A stretch of DNA of 42,859 bases from Hydrogenibacillus sp. (GCA_014896255.1 JADBKT010000012.1:1-42859), one strand, 5' to 3'. Counted from the first letter of the stretch, positions 24,744 to 33,871 are shown. Made by a program: numbers and translations. The notes: generated by a model from the letters alone, not told the origin.

Positions 24744-24950
24744 CTCTGTCTCCCTCCTTATTCCCCGTCGACCGCACGCCGCCTGAGGCGAGTGCATCCG
24801 GCATTCCGCCAAAACGGCCGATCGAACGGAACCCCCTACTTGCCGAGCGTCCCCATGCGTCTCCATCGAGCGTCGGGAAAGACCCGGCAGGTCGAACGCC
24901 CGAGACGCGGCGCGCGAGGCGCCGAGATACGCCTAGACGTTGCCGATGTT

Positions 24951-24980
24951 ATTATACCAAGGTCAGGCGATCGATGACAA
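24951..24980 (-). promoter_or_regulatory. strong sigma-A promoter upstream of mecB
   Basis: TTGTCA (24975-24980) and a perfect TATAAT (24951-24956) on the minus strand are 18 bases apart. It is one of the best -10 elements in the window. The predicted start, near 24944, gives a leader of about 200 bases before mecB. Confidence 0.75.
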
Positions 24981-25080
24981 CCTCTCCGCAAAAAAAGCGT
25001 TTGCTCCGTCATCGCCGCCCATCGTCCGTCGCTTGGTCCCGGTCGGGCAAGGATTGCAAAAAATCCGGCAACCATCGGCC

Positions 25081-25111
25081 AAATCCAAAAGCGGCCGCAA
25101 GCGGCCGCTTT
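25081..25111 (-). terminator. terminator after hfq
   Basis: A perfect palindrome (25088-25111), GCGGCCGC arms flanked by AAA and TTT with a 2-base loop, is followed on the minus strand by TTTTGGATTT. The stem is very stable but the T-tract is short. Confidence 0.65.
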
Positions 25112-25159
25112 GGGTGAAACCGAAGAGAGCCGATCGTTTGGCGTCGGTCGCTTTGTCCG

Positions 25160-25420
25160 CTAGACCTCGGTTTCCGCCTCCGCCTTGATCTGCGCCTGCG
25201 CTTGCTGAAGATTGACGTTGCGCGCCGGGGCGAACGTCGAGATGGCGTGCTTGAAGACGAGCTGCTGCCGTCCTTCCGTCTCGATGATGACCGTGAAATT
25301 ATCGAAAGCGCGAATGAGCCCCCGCAACTGAAAACCGTTGATGAGGTAGACGGTTACCGGGATATTCTCCTTCCGGAGCGTGTTCAAAAACGCATCCTGG
25401 ATATTGACCGAGCCTTTCAT
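25160..25420 (-). CDS. hfq: RNA chaperone Hfq
   Basis: Hfq is a hexameric Sm-like protein that binds small RNAs and AU-rich RNA. The product begins [44 protein letters not shown], contains the Sm2 block KHAISTF and ends in a Gln/Ala/Glu-rich tail, 86 residues in all against 73 in B. subtilis. GAGGAGG lies about 11 bases before the ATG at 25420; the longer frame starts inside miaA. The miaA stop lies about 17 bases upstream, so the two are co-transcribed, as in B. subtilis and in enterobacteria. Confidence 0.97.
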   Translation of the reverse strand: MKGSVNIQDAFLNTLRKENIPVTVYLINGFQLRGLIRAFDNFTVIIETEGRQQLVFKHAISTFAPARNVNLQQAQAQIKAEAETEV

Positions 25421-25437
25421 GTCGGGCGTAGCCTCCT

Positions 25438-26418
25438 CTATTCTTTCTCTCTTTGAATACATTCACCGCGTTGGGCGAGATATCCTTCCACGCGGGCGAA
25501 AATTTTTTCGCGCGAACGCGGCCGCGCCTCGTCGTCCCAAGCATACCATTCGATTTCCGGAAGACGGCGGAACCACGTGAATTGCCGTTTGGCGTATTGC
25601 CGGGTGCGTTTTTTGAGCGCCTCGACCGCCGTCTGAAGCGGCACTTCACCGCGCACGACGGGGAGGAGTTCTTTATACCCGAGCGCCTGAAAAGCCGTCG
25701 CCTCCGGCGGAACGCCGCGCTCGACGAGGCGGCGGACTTCATCCGCAAGGCCGGCCTCGATCTGCGCGTCGACGCGCTCCTCGATGCGCCGATACAGCGC
25801 GTCGCGGCGCATCGATAGGCCGATCATGAGGAGATCAAAAGGACTTTCGCGCCGCTCTGCCGGGGCATTGGGAAGCGACTCCCGAACGCCGCCGTCGAGC
25901 TTTTCGATGGCCCGAACGACGCGGCGCACGTCGCCCGGCGGAATACGCGCGGCGACGTCCGGCGCGCGCGCGTGGAGCGCCTGCCAGAGCGCCTCGCGGC
26001 CGCTTTTGCGCGCCTCCGTAAGGAGCGCCCGGCGGCCGATGGGATCGACGAAAGCGGCGGGAAAGCGGTAGTGCGGATAGTAGACGACGGCGTTCACGTA
26101 CAGGCCCGTCCCGCCGACCAAAAACGGCACTTTTCCGCGCGCTTGAATGTCGGCGATGACCCTGAGCGCTTCCGCCTGATAGCGGGCTACGGAATACGGC
26201 TCTACCGGGTCGACGACGTCGATCAGGTGATGCGGCACGCGGGCGCGTTCTTCCGGCGACGCCTTCGCCGTGCCGATGTCCATGCCGCGATAGACCTGCA
26301 TCGAATCGGCGGAGACAATTTCCCCGCAGAACCGCTCGGCGAGCGTGAGGGAGAGCGCCGTTTTGCCGACGGCCGTGGGGCCGACGACGGCGATCAGCAC
26401 CCCGCGCGGCGCGGTCAT
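25438..26418 (-). CDS. miaA: tRNA dimethylallyltransferase
   Basis: MiaA adds a dimethylallyl group to A37 of tRNAs that read UNN codons; MiaB, also in this window, later adds methylthio. The 326-residue product has the P-loop [14 protein letters not shown] near 11-24, [38 protein letters not shown] and [16 protein letters not shown] lies 7 bases before the ATG at 26418, which overlaps the methyltransferase stop by ATGA. Translation of the two is likely coupled. Confidence 0.97.
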   Translation of the reverse strand: MTAPRGVLIAVVGPTAVGKTALSLTLAERFCGEIVSADSMQVYRGMDIGTAKASPEERARVPHHLIDVVDPVEPYSVARYQAEALRVIADIQARGKVPFLVGGTGLYVNAVVYYPHYRFPAAFVDPIGRRALLTEARKSGREALWQALHARAPDVAARIPPGDVRRVVRAIEKLDGGVRESLPNAPAERRESPFDLLMIGLSMRRDALYRRIEERVDAQIEAGLADEVRRLVERGVPPEATAFQALGYKELLPVVRGEVPLQTAVEALKKRTRQYAKRQFTWFRRLPEIEWYAWDDEARPRSREKIFARVEGYLAQRGECIQREKE

Positions 26419-27239
26419 CGGCGATCCTCCTTCAAAACGGTCCGTCCCCCGCGAACGCGCGTCGCATCGAGGCGACCGTAGGTAAATGAGGCGCGACGCG
26501 GATGGACTTCGAGGCCGAAACGCCGAAACACGTCACTCCCCGGCCGCTCCTTGACGATGACGGCACGGCGCGCGACGCGGCAGGCGGCGTCGAACGCCGC
26601 ATCGCTGAGCGGCGCCCGGTCGCCGAAATGGTGAATTTCGGGCGTGGCGTCGACGGCGCGGCCGACGGGCCGGCGGAACATCGGATCGAAGAAGACGACG
26701 TCGAACGAGCCTGGAGGCGTTTTTGGCAACAGCTCCGCATGATCTCCGTGGACGAGGCGAATGCGGCGCATCGCGGCGCGCACCGCCCCATCGACGCCGT
26801 CGAACGTTTTTAAGCCGTGGTCGACGAGGATGTATAACACTCGGCTCTTCTCGACGGCCATGACCTCGCCTTCCGGGCCGACGACGAACGCGGCGACGAG
26901 GGCATCGTGGGCCATCCCGGCGGTCGCGTCGAAGACGCGATCTCCCGGCCGAAGTCTGGCAAATTCCACCATAAGGTCAGTGTTGCCGTTCATCAACCGC
27001 TTTATACGTACCACGGCCGTGCCCGGGTGATAGCGATAGACCGTCCCGCCGGAATCATACAATGCGAGACCGTTCTGGCCGTAGACGAAAAGCAAGCCTG
27101 CCCCCGCCTCGCGCATCAGCGCCCGGATCGACATCCGCCGCCTGGGGAGCCAGGTGAGACCATATCGCGCGGCGATCGCCCGGGCGTCGCGGAGGCGCTC
27201 CCGATCGGCGTCCAGCGCAGCAGTCATAAACAGCGTCAT
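26415..27239 (-). CDS. class I SAM-dependent methyltransferase, RsmJ/YhiQ-like
   Basis: The 274-residue product has a Rossmann methyltransferase core: GDRVFDATAGMAHDALVAAFVVG near 98-120 (motif I with D-A-T-A-G), EKSRVLYILVDHGLK, LVHGDHAELL, and FDVVFFDPMFRRPVGRAVD near 182-200 (an acidic substrate-site DPMF/Y motif). This DPMF plus a HFG block is typical of the RsmJ family that makes m2G1516 in 16S rRNA of proteobacteria; the Firmicute relatives beside miaA are less well known, so the substrate is inferred. The ATG at 27239 follows GGGGGA by 4 bases. It overlaps miaA by 4 bases. Confidence 0.8.
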   Translation of the reverse strand: MTLFMTAALDADRERLRDARAIAARYGLTWLPRRRMSIRALMREAGAGLLFVYGQNGLALYDSGGTVYRYHPGTAVVRIKRLMNGNTDLMVEFARLRPGDRVFDATAGMAHDALVAAFVVGPEGEVMAVEKSRVLYILVDHGLKTFDGVDGAVRAAMRRIRLVHGDHAELLPKTPPGSFDVVFFDPMFRRPVGRAVDATPEIHHFGDRAPLSDAAFDAACRVARRAVIVKERPGSDVFRRFGLEVHPRRASFTYGRLDATRVRGGRTVLKEDRR

Positions 27240-27279
27240 GTCGTCCCCCAGCGATTCAGCTTTCGCGCTGTTTCATTCC

Positions 27280-29286
27280 TTAGCGCCGTTTGAACCATGC
27301 CGCCACCGTCTCCGGCATCAGCTGCACGATGACCGGCCGACCGTGCGGACAGGTGTACGGCTTTTGGGCCTTCGAAAGCGCTTCGAGAAGTTGTTGCATC
27401 GACGCCGCGGAAAGGCGTTCGTTCGCTTTAACCGCGCCCTTGCATGCCTTGGTCTTGAGCGCCTCATCCTGTAGCCGAACGAGCGTCTCGAGCGTCGGTT
27501 CGGCGCCGCCGGCGACGGCCAGGGCGAGCTCGTGCGCGACGGCTTTGTCCATCCATATGGGCAACTCGTGAAGCTCGACCGTGCCGCCGGAGGCGCGCTC
27601 CAAACGTAAGCCGAGCGCCTGAAGCGCTTGGCGAACGTCTAAGAGCCGCTCCGCTTCAACCGTAGAAAGCGGGAGCGGGATGGGCGGAAGCAACAAAACG
27701 GTATCCGCCGACGTCTGCCGGCGCGCTTCGTCGATGAGCCGCTCATAGCGGATGCGCTCCTCGGCGGCGTGCTGATCGACGACGTACAGGCCGTCTTCCC
27801 CTTCGGCCAAGATATAGGAATCGAACAGCTGGACGATGGGCACCAGCTTCGGGAACGCGCCCGGATCGGAGAAACGTTCGGGCGCAAAGAGGGAATCCGT
27901 GGCTTCCGGCGGGGTGAAGGTGCGAAGCAGCGCTTCCGTCGCCTGTCGTATGCCGTCCTGCGCGCGCCGATCATACGGCACGTGCGTTTCCTGGGGCTTC
28001 GAAACGCGGTGCGTTTTGGCGACGTAACGCTCCGACGGATCGAACAGGCGATCTGCCGTTTTTGAGGGCGTATCGAAAGGACGCGGATGCGCTCCCACGC
28101 GAAATCCCTCCGGTGCCGACGGGATCTTCAACGCCGGCAGGGACGCCGCTTTCGTCGGATGCCCCGTCACCGGCGGTTTCCCCGGTTCTGACGGATGCGT
28201 CGGCACCGACGAGTCCGTCGCTTTCGCCGGATGCTCAGCCGCGGCCTGATGCGCCGGGCGTTCCGATGTCCGCGACGGCGCCGGCACCGCAGGAATGAGC
28301 CGGACGCGTTCCAGTGCGCGCAACACCGCCCGGCGGACAAGGGCGAAGACCGCCTGTTCCTCCGAAAAGCGGACTTCCCACTTCGCGGGATGCACGTTGA
28401 CGTCGACGAGCGCCGGATCCATCGACAAGAATACGAACACATACGGGTATACGCCGCGCATGAGACGCGTGTCGTACGCGTCGAGGACGACTTTTTGCAG
28501 AAGCGGCGCGCGTACCGCCCGGCCGTTTACGAAAAAATACATCGGTTTGTGGCGCCGCGCCGTCTCCGGTCGCCCGATCAAACCATGGGCGGACACCTCA
28601 CCGGCCTGATCCTCAAAGGGAATGAGCGCCTCGGCGATATCCGCCCCGAAGAGCTGAAGCACGGTGTTCAAGAGCTGTCCGTCCCCCGTCGTCCACAGCC
28701 GCTCCCGGCCGTCAAGGGCGAGACGGAAGGCGACGTCGGGACGGGCCAGCGCTTCGCGCACGACGGTGTCTTCGATGTGCCGTTCTTCGGTTTTGAGCGA
28801 CTTGAGGAACTTCAGCCGGGCCGGCGTGTTGAAAAACAGATCGCGCACTTCGACCGCCGTGCCGAATCCCCCTTCCGTCACCTCGGCGACGCCGAGCGCG
28901 CCGCCTTCGACGGTCAAAGCGTAGGCGCCGGACGCCGAGCGCGGCCGGCTGCGGATCGTCACGCGGGCCACGGAGGCGATGCTCGGCAAAGCCTCGCCGC
29001 GAAAACCGAGCGTTTGGATGCGCCATAGATCGCGGGCCCGGGCGATTTTGCTCGTCGCATGGCGCTCGAACGCCCGCGGGAGGTCCTCCGGCTCGATCCC
29101 CTCGCCGTCGTCGACGACGGTCATACGCTTCAGGCCGGCTTCCCAGACATCGACCGTCACCGAACGGGCACCGGCATCGAGCGCGTTTTCGACGAGCTCC
29201 TTGACGACCGACGCCGGCCGCTCGACGACTTCTCCGGCGGCGATCTGGTTGGCGATCTCCGGTGCAAGCAGGCGGATTTTGCCCAT
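27280..29286 (-). CDS. mutL: DNA mismatch repair protein MutL
   Basis: MutL couples MutS mismatch recognition to strand incision. The 668-residue product has the N-terminal GHKL ATPase (IAAGEVVERPASVVKELVENALDAG, DDGEGI, ATSKI, TLGFRGEALPSI), a Pro/Thr/Ser-rich disordered linker of roughly residues 345-470, and a C-terminal dimer/endonuclease domain. The metal motif DQHAAEERIRYE near residue 503 and CPHGRP near 647 indicate an active latent nicking endonuclease, as in Bacillus and unlike E. coli. GAGAGGAGG lies 7 bases before the ATG at 29286; the frame to 29382 is longer but unsupported. It is downstream of mutS by about 105 bases. Confidence 0.97.
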   Translation of the reverse strand: MGKIRLLAPEIANQIAAGEVVERPASVVKELVENALDAGARSVTVDVWEAGLKRMTVVDDGEGIEPEDLPRAFERHATSKIARARDLWRIQTLGFRGEALPSIASVARVTIRSRPRSASGAYALTVEGGALGVAEVTEGGFGTAVEVRDLFFNTPARLKFLKSLKTEERHIEDTVVREALARPDVAFRLALDGRERLWTTGDGQLLNTVLQLFGADIAEALIPFEDQAGEVSAHGLIGRPETARRHKPMYFFVNGRAVRAPLLQKVVLDAYDTRLMRGVYPYVFVFLSMDPALVDVNVHPAKWEVRFSEEQAVFALVRRAVLRALERVRLIPAVPAPSRTSERPAHQAAAEHPAKATDSSVPTHPSEPGKPPVTGHPTKAASLPALKIPSAPEGFRVGAHPRPFDTPSKTADRLFDPSERYVAKTHRVSKPQETHVPYDRRAQDGIRQATEALLRTFTPPEATDSLFAPERFSDPGAFPKLVPIVQLFDSYILAEGEDGLYVVDQHAAEERIRYERLIDEARRQTSADTVLLLPPIPLPLSTVEAERLLDVRQALQALGLRLERASGGTVELHELPIWMDKAVAHELALAVAGGAEPTLETLVRLQDEALKTKACKGAVKANERLSAASMQQLLEALSKAQKPYTCPHGRPVIVQLMPETVAAWFKRR

Positions 29287-29391
29287 CGCGCCGCCTCCTC
29301 TCGGCTTGTTCCGATGCACGGCCGTCCGCACGCGCGTCGTGCGGTCACCCGACGACCGAATGATGAAGGACGGGCTTCGCATCGGCAGGCA

Positions 29392-32088
29392 CTACGGCCG
29401 CTTGTCGGACGCTTGCTGCAGACGTTCGCGCCACGCTCGCAGCCGATCAAAGGCCGCAAGCGGCGTCAAGCGGTTTAAGTCGAGGGCCGCAAGTTCAGCG
29501 AGGATCGCCTGCCCCGTCGCGTTCACCCCGTCTTTTGCCGGCTCTTCGGCGTGAGCAAATAGCGTCGGCTGTTCCGTCAGTTCACGTTGGGCGTAGCGGC
29601 GGACGAGCGCCCTGGCGCGACGGACAATGCGCTCCGGAAGCCCCGCTCGCGCGGCGACGTCGATCCCGTACGAACGCGACGTCGAACCCGGTTTGAGGCG
29701 ATGGGTGAAGACGATCGCGTCATCTTTGAACTCCACGCCCATGTGCGCGTTGACGAGACGCGGCAGGCGCTCCTCGAGCGCCGCCAGTTCGTGATAATGC
29801 GTCGAGATGAGCGTCTTCGCCCGGAGTGCATCGTGGATGTATTCGATGACCGCCTGGGCGATGGCCATCCCGTCTTCGGTCGACGTGCCGCGACCGAGTT
29901 CATCGATGATGAGCAGGCTGCGCGGCGTTGCTTCCGTCACCGCCAGGCGCACTTCCTTCATCTCGACCATAAACGTGCTCTCTCCCTCGATGAGGTCGTC
30001 CGCCGCGCCCATGCGCGTGAAAATGCGGTCGACCGGCGACAGTTCGGCCTCGTCGGCAGGCACGAAACTGCCGATTTGAAAGAGAATTTGAGACAGCGCC
30101 ACCTGGCGCATGAGCGTGCTTTTGCCGGCCATGTTCGGCCCGGTAAGAAGCAAGATTTGCCGATGTTCGTCCAAGACGACGTCGTTTTTCACAAAGCGCC
30201 CTTCCGGCAATGCGGCCTCCACCACCGGATGTCGGCTGCCTTTGAGCCGAAGCCGCCCGTCGGCGGCGATCTTCGGTTCAGCGTATCGCCTACGGACGGC
30301 GAGTTCGGCGAGCGCCGCCGTCACGTCGAGCTCCGCCAAAGCGTCGGCCAGCGCGTGGAACGCGTTCTTTCGGGCGTTCAATCGTTCGACGAGGGCCGCA
30401 TAGAGCACACGCTCCCGGGCGCCGAGCGCCTCCGCGCTCTCCGTATACGCCGCCTCCCACGCCTTGAGCGCCTCCGTCACATACCGTTCGACGCCGGCGA
30501 GCGTCTGGCGGCGGACATAATCGTCCGGGACGCGGTTCAGATGCACCTTGGTCACTTCGATATAATGCCCGAACACCTTGTTGTATCCGATCTTCAGCGA
30601 TCGAATGCCGGTGCGCTCCCGCTCCTTGGCCTCGTAGCGCCTAAGCCAGTCCGTGCCGTCTTCGACGATCGCCCGAAGTCCGTCCAATTCGGCATCATAG
30701 CCGCGGCGGAAAAACCGGCCGTCGCCGGGCGTAGGCGGCGGATCGTCGGCAAGCGCCCGGTGAAGCTCATCATGCATGGCGATAAACGGCGCCTCATCGA
30801 TCGCCAGAAGCGCGCCGACCGCAAGCGGCGGATCCGCCACCGCGCCGAGCAAATCTTTCAGCCGGAGCGCTTCGGCCAACGTCGCCCGCAGGCGCACGAG
30901 ATCGCCCCCGCTCGGCGTACCGAGGGCGATGCGGGCGAGAATCCGCTCCAGGTCGTACATCCGTTCGAGCGCTTCCCGGACGCGCGTCCGCAAAAGCCCT
31001 TCGCGGACCATCAAGCGCACCCCGGCGAGCCGTTCGGCAATCGCTTCGGGGTCGGCAAACGGGCGCTCCAGACGGCGGGCCAGGCGCCTTCTGCCCATCG
31101 GCGTCTCCGTAAGATCGACTACGGAAAACAGCGTCCCCGACGCCTCGCCGCTTAGCTGCCGGCGGAACAGCTCCAAGTTGCGCCGCGTGTACGGATCGAG
31201 CACCATATGGCGTTCCCGCGAGTACGGCCGAAACGGCCGGAGCGTCGCAAAAAGCGGCGGATAGACGCGTCGGATGTAGCGGATGAGCGCTAAGGCGGCC
31301 TCGCGCGCCGCCGGCGGGACGTCTTGGAGCGCCTCCTTAAGCCCGGCGTCATTCAAAGCGCCCGTCATCGCCGCGGCCGCCTCGCTCGGCGCCGCATCGC
31401 CGGGCGAAGGCGCCGTCAGATCCGCCGTGCCATCCGCCGCCGAACGGGCATTTCGCGTCTCATCCGGCACCGTCGGATCGTCCGGCGTCGGCCGAAGCGG
31501 CGTCACATGCGCGCCGGTGTGGGAGCGGATGAGCGCCTTAAGCCCCTCCGGAAAGTCGGCCGGGACGAGCACTTCCTTGGCCCGATAGGCGATGAGCTCC
31601 TCGACGAGTTCCAGAGGGGTGCGGAGCGACTCGGCGAGTACTGTGCACTCGCCGGTCGTCACGTCGACGAATGCCGTGCCGTACGCCCCTTCCGCGCCGA
31701 AGGCCGCCGCCAGAAAGCGGTGCTCGTCGTCCAAGAGGCCCTCTTCAATGACCGTGCCGGGGGTGATGATGCGCACCACTTCGCGCCGCACGAGCCCCTT
31801 GGTCGCCTTCGGATCTTCCGCCTGCTCGCAGATCGCCACTTTGTATCCGTGATCCAAAAGCGTCTTGATGTATCCTTCTGCCGCGTGGTACGGCACCCCG
31901 CACATCGGGACACGTTCCTGGCCTCCGTCTCGACTCGTCAGCGTAAGCCCCAAAACCCGATGGGCGACGTGCGCATCATCGAAAAACAGCTCGTAAAAAT
32001 CGCCGAGGCGAAAAAAAAGGAGCGCATCGGGGACGCTTCGGCGGATCTCCAGGTATTGTTGAAACATCGGCGTCAGTCCGTCCGTCAT
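29392..32088 (-). CDS. mutS: DNA mismatch repair protein MutS
   Basis: MutS binds mispaired DNA and starts mismatch repair with MutL. The 898-residue product shows the mismatch-contact FFRLGDFYELFFDDA near 25 (F-x-E motif), the clamp and lever regions, Walker A GPNMAGKST near 650, LLIIDELGRGTSTEDG (Walker B) and STHYHELA. An Ala/Pro/Asp-rich insert of about 60 residues follows the connector domain (residues about 220-280). Three starts compete: ATG at 32106 overlaps the preceding stop as TAATG, but ATG at 32088 gives the family start MTDGLTPMFQQYL and lies just inside a predicted promoter; the latter is used. Confidence 0.97.
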   Translation of the reverse strand: MTDGLTPMFQQYLEIRRSVPDALLFFRLGDFYELFFDDAHVAHRVLGLTLTSRDGGQERVPMCGVPYHAAEGYIKTLLDHGYKVAICEQAEDPKATKGLVRREVVRIITPGTVIEEGLLDDEHRFLAAAFGAEGAYGTAFVDVTTGECTVLAESLRTPLELVEELIAYRAKEVLVPADFPEGLKALIRSHTGAHVTPLRPTPDDPTVPDETRNARSAADGTADLTAPSPGDAAPSEAAAAMTGALNDAGLKEALQDVPPAAREAALALIRYIRRVYPPLFATLRPFRPYSRERHMVLDPYTRRNLELFRRQLSGEASGTLFSVVDLTETPMGRRRLARRLERPFADPEAIAERLAGVRLMVREGLLRTRVREALERMYDLERILARIALGTPSGGDLVRLRATLAEALRLKDLLGAVADPPLAVGALLAIDEAPFIAMHDELHRALADDPPPTPGDGRFFRRGYDAELDGLRAIVEDGTDWLRRYEAKERERTGIRSLKIGYNKVFGHYIEVTKVHLNRVPDDYVRRQTLAGVERYVTEALKAWEAAYTESAEALGARERVLYAALVERLNARKNAFHALADALAELDVTAALAELAVRRRYAEPKIAADGRLRLKGSRHPVVEAALPEGRFVKNDVVLDEHRQILLLTGPNMAGKSTLMRQVALSQILFQIGSFVPADEAELSPVDRIFTRMGAADDLIEGESTFMVEMKEVRLAVTEATPRSLLIIDELGRGTSTEDGMAIAQAVIEYIHDALRAKTLISTHYHELAALEERLPRLVNAHMGVEFKDDAIVFTHRLKPGSTSRSYGIDVAARAGLPERIVRRARALVRRYAQRELTEQPTLFAHAEEPAKDGVNATGQAILAELAALDLNRLTPLAAFDRLRAWRERLQQASDKRP

Positions 32089-32104
32089 CGCCTTCACCAA
32101 GGCC

Positions 32105-32113
32105 ATTATACCA
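32105..32113 (-). promoter_or_regulatory. possible extended -10 at the mutS start
   Basis: The minus strand reads TGGTATAAT across the amidoligase stop codon. A transcript from here would start near 32098 and give mutS a very short leader before the ATG at 32088. No -35 is seen. The TATAAT may instead be chance, because TAATG is also the stop/start overlap. Confidence 0.35.
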
Positions 32114-33332
32114 CAGCATTCCATCCCGTCCACGCCGCCATGATGTCCTGCCGTTCCACCCACCGCCAGCCGGACTGAAGGCGTTCGACAAGCGCGTGAA
32201 TCGCGCGCAGCAGACGACGCCGCGCAGGATCGCCTTCGAACGGGCCGTCTCCGGCGACCATCCGCGAAAGACGCGCCAAAGCCGCCGCGGCCGCCGGGCA
32301 GACACGCGCATCGTCGCCGGTGTAGTAAGCGTAGACGACCTCCGGATCGCGGGCGGCGACGATCGGGAGGACGGCGGCATGCCGGGCCACTGCGGCGAAC
32401 AGGAGGATGGCCCCCTCGAGCAACGACGGTTCGACGAGCAGGCTGGGCAACGTCCGATATTCAAAACCGCCGTGCCGTTTCACGCGCACGTCGCCCAAAA
32501 AACCGTACTTCGGCCGGCGAACGCGTCCGGATCTGTCTTCCAGGCAAAATAACGGCAATGCCAGGTATTCGTCCCATGCACGGAGGAGTTGATGGTTCAG
32601 CGGAATACCGGATACATGAAAATGCGCGCCCAATGTCATGCGCCCGACGGGGGCTGCGCCGGCCCAAAACTGAACATCGCCGCGATACGCCTCTCGCACC
32701 GTGCGGTGCGCCCGCTCGAGGAGCGCGCCGATCGCCCGGAACAACATCGCTTCATCGACGGCGGCCGACGGGCGCAGTTCGGCGATCGGGCGGATCACCC
32801 GCCGGCGGTCGGTTGTGCTAACGGCCTGCCGGTCCGTGCCGATCGGGCCGCGGTACGAAAAAAAATGCGAGGCCGGGAGAATTTTCCCCGGCCCACTGAC
32901 GATCAGCCATTCCACATCGGCGCCCAGACGGATCGTTCCGTCCTTTGCGTCACCACGACCCGTCGGACGGAAGGCGGTCGCGCCGTCGTGCTCCGGTTCG
33001 ACCTTCTGAATCACGCCGCGAAGGCCGGCATCCCAAAGCACGACGCGGGCACCATCCATCCCCAGGGCGTACATCGCGCGCCAGGCGGTTTCCACGAGGC
33101 GCCGGAGGCGCTTTTCCGGTATCGCGGGGCGGATGAGTCCGTCGGCTGCGGTCGTAGCATGCCCGCCGTGGAGCGGTCTGACCCAGAGCACCGTCCGCTC
33201 GTGAAGCGCCACCTCCAACGCGCGATGCGGCAACGCGCCCGGAGCCTGCCGTTTTAGATCGATCGTCTGCGGAATCCCCGCCGCCTTGAGCAGGGACGGC
33301 GCCTCTATCGTCGTGGCCGTATACGACGTCAT
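32106..33332 (-). CDS. amidoligase-like protein (COOH-NH2 ligase type 2 family), coat-linked
   Basis: The 408-residue product carries the spaced motifs of the glutamine-synthetase-fold amidoligase group: GADVEW at 137-142, GPIGTD at 162-167, ELRP at 185-188, GAHFHVSG at 235-242 (the metal-site H-x-H) and EYRTLPS at 291-297. Family members are thought to join a carboxyl to an amine with ATP, but substrates are mostly unknown. Residues 1-130 form an extra domain I cannot place. Its ATG overlaps the cotE stop as ATGA and its stop overlaps the first possible mutS ATG. The coupling to cotE suggests a role in crosslinking or modifying spore-coat polypeptides. Function is inferred from motifs and context only. 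Confidence 0.72.
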   Translation of the reverse strand: MTSYTATTIEAPSLLKAAGIPQTIDLKRQAPGALPHRALEVALHERTVLWVRPLHGGHATTAADGLIRPAIPEKRLRRLVETAWRAMYALGMDGARVVLWDAGLRGVIQKVEPEHDGATAFRPTGRGDAKDGTIRLGADVEWLIVSGPGKILPASHFFSYRGPIGTDRQAVSTTDRRRVIRPIAELRPSAAVDEAMLFRAIGALLERAHRTVREAYRGDVQFWAGAAPVGRMTLGAHFHVSGIPLNHQLLRAWDEYLALPLFCLEDRSGRVRRPKYGFLGDVRVKRHGGFEYRTLPSLLVEPSLLEGAILLFAAVARHAAVLPIVAARDPEVVYAYYTGDDARVCPAAAAALARLSRMVAGDGPFEGDPARRRLLRAIHALVERLQSGWRWVERQDIMAAWTGWNAVV

Positions 33333-33871
33333 TTCAAGTCCTCGATGATGATTTCATCTTCGACGTCATACAGCTCCTCGTCCTTGTCGTCAAAGTCATC
33401 GTCGTCGCACTTCGGCGCGACGTACACGCACAGTTTCGTCTCACCGATGATCTCGGTGCTGAACGCCTTCTCCACGACGACGCGCGCGCCGCCGCCTTGC
33501 ACCTTGGCCTCGATCGCGTTCGGCGCCTCGGTCGCACGCGTGCGCACTTCAAACGCGCCGCCGATCACTTCGCTGTCCTGATCGATGAGCGGGATGCGCT
33601 CGACATACTGGACCGTCTCTTTGGCCACTTCCGTTTTCGTGTTGTCGTCATACGAATACCAGACGTCGATGTCGTATGATCCGTTGACTTCGACCTCATC
33701 CCCGACTTTTTGCGAGGTGAACGTATGGTTTATGACCCAACATCCGAGGATGCTCGTCGGCACGTGCGGCGTCGCGATCTGGTGGACCGCCTGGCTCATG
33801 CGGCTCCCCTTGGCGACGACGGCCTTGGTGATGATCTGGCGGGCGACGAGACCGGCATCGCTCATTGCCAT
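33329..33871 (-). CDS. cotE: outer spore coat morphogenetic protein CotE
   Basis: CotE directs assembly of the outer spore coat in the mother cell. The 180-residue product matches the B. subtilis protein in REIITKAVVAKG-like ARQIITKAVVAKG, SSILG-like TSILGCWVINH, YDIDVWYSYDDNTKTEVAKETVQYV and VVGETK-like IIGETKLCVYV, and ends in the acidic tail (DDDDFDDKDEELYDVEDE) typical of the family. GGAGGGAGGG lies 6 bases before the ATG at 33871; a GTG at 33892 would overlap it. Its last bases overlap the amidoligase-like gene, an arrangement not found in B. subtilis, where mutS follows directly. Confidence 0.97.
   Translation of the reverse strand: MAMSDAGLVARQIITKAVVAKGSRMSQAVHQIATPHVPTSILGCWVINHTFTSQKVGDEVEVNGSYDIDVWYSYDDNTKTEVAKETVQYVERIPLIDQDSEVIGGAFEVRTRATEAPNAIEAKVQGGGARVVVEKAFSTEIIGETKLCVYVAPKCDDDDFDDKDEELYDVEDEIIIEDLK

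Larger units (their letters stand above)
24744..25159. other. 416-base non-coding stretch between mecB and hfq
   Basis: No convincing gene is present here on either strand; short frames lack ribosome sites and family-like composition. It holds the hfq terminator (25081-25111) and a strong minus-strand promoter (24951-24980), leaving a roughly 200-base mecB leader with several GC-rich inverted segments but no riboswitch or T-box signature that I recognise. It also marks the join between two blocks that are far apart in B. subtilis. Confidence 0.6.

Noticed and set aside
24744-24950. T-box or known riboswitch in the mecB leader
   Set aside because: No T-box sequence or recognised aptamer core is visible; only the length is notable.
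28062-28298. Pro/Ser/Ala-rich plus-strand frame within mutL
   Set aside because: It is the complement of the disordered MutL linker, whose biased composition also keeps the other strand open.
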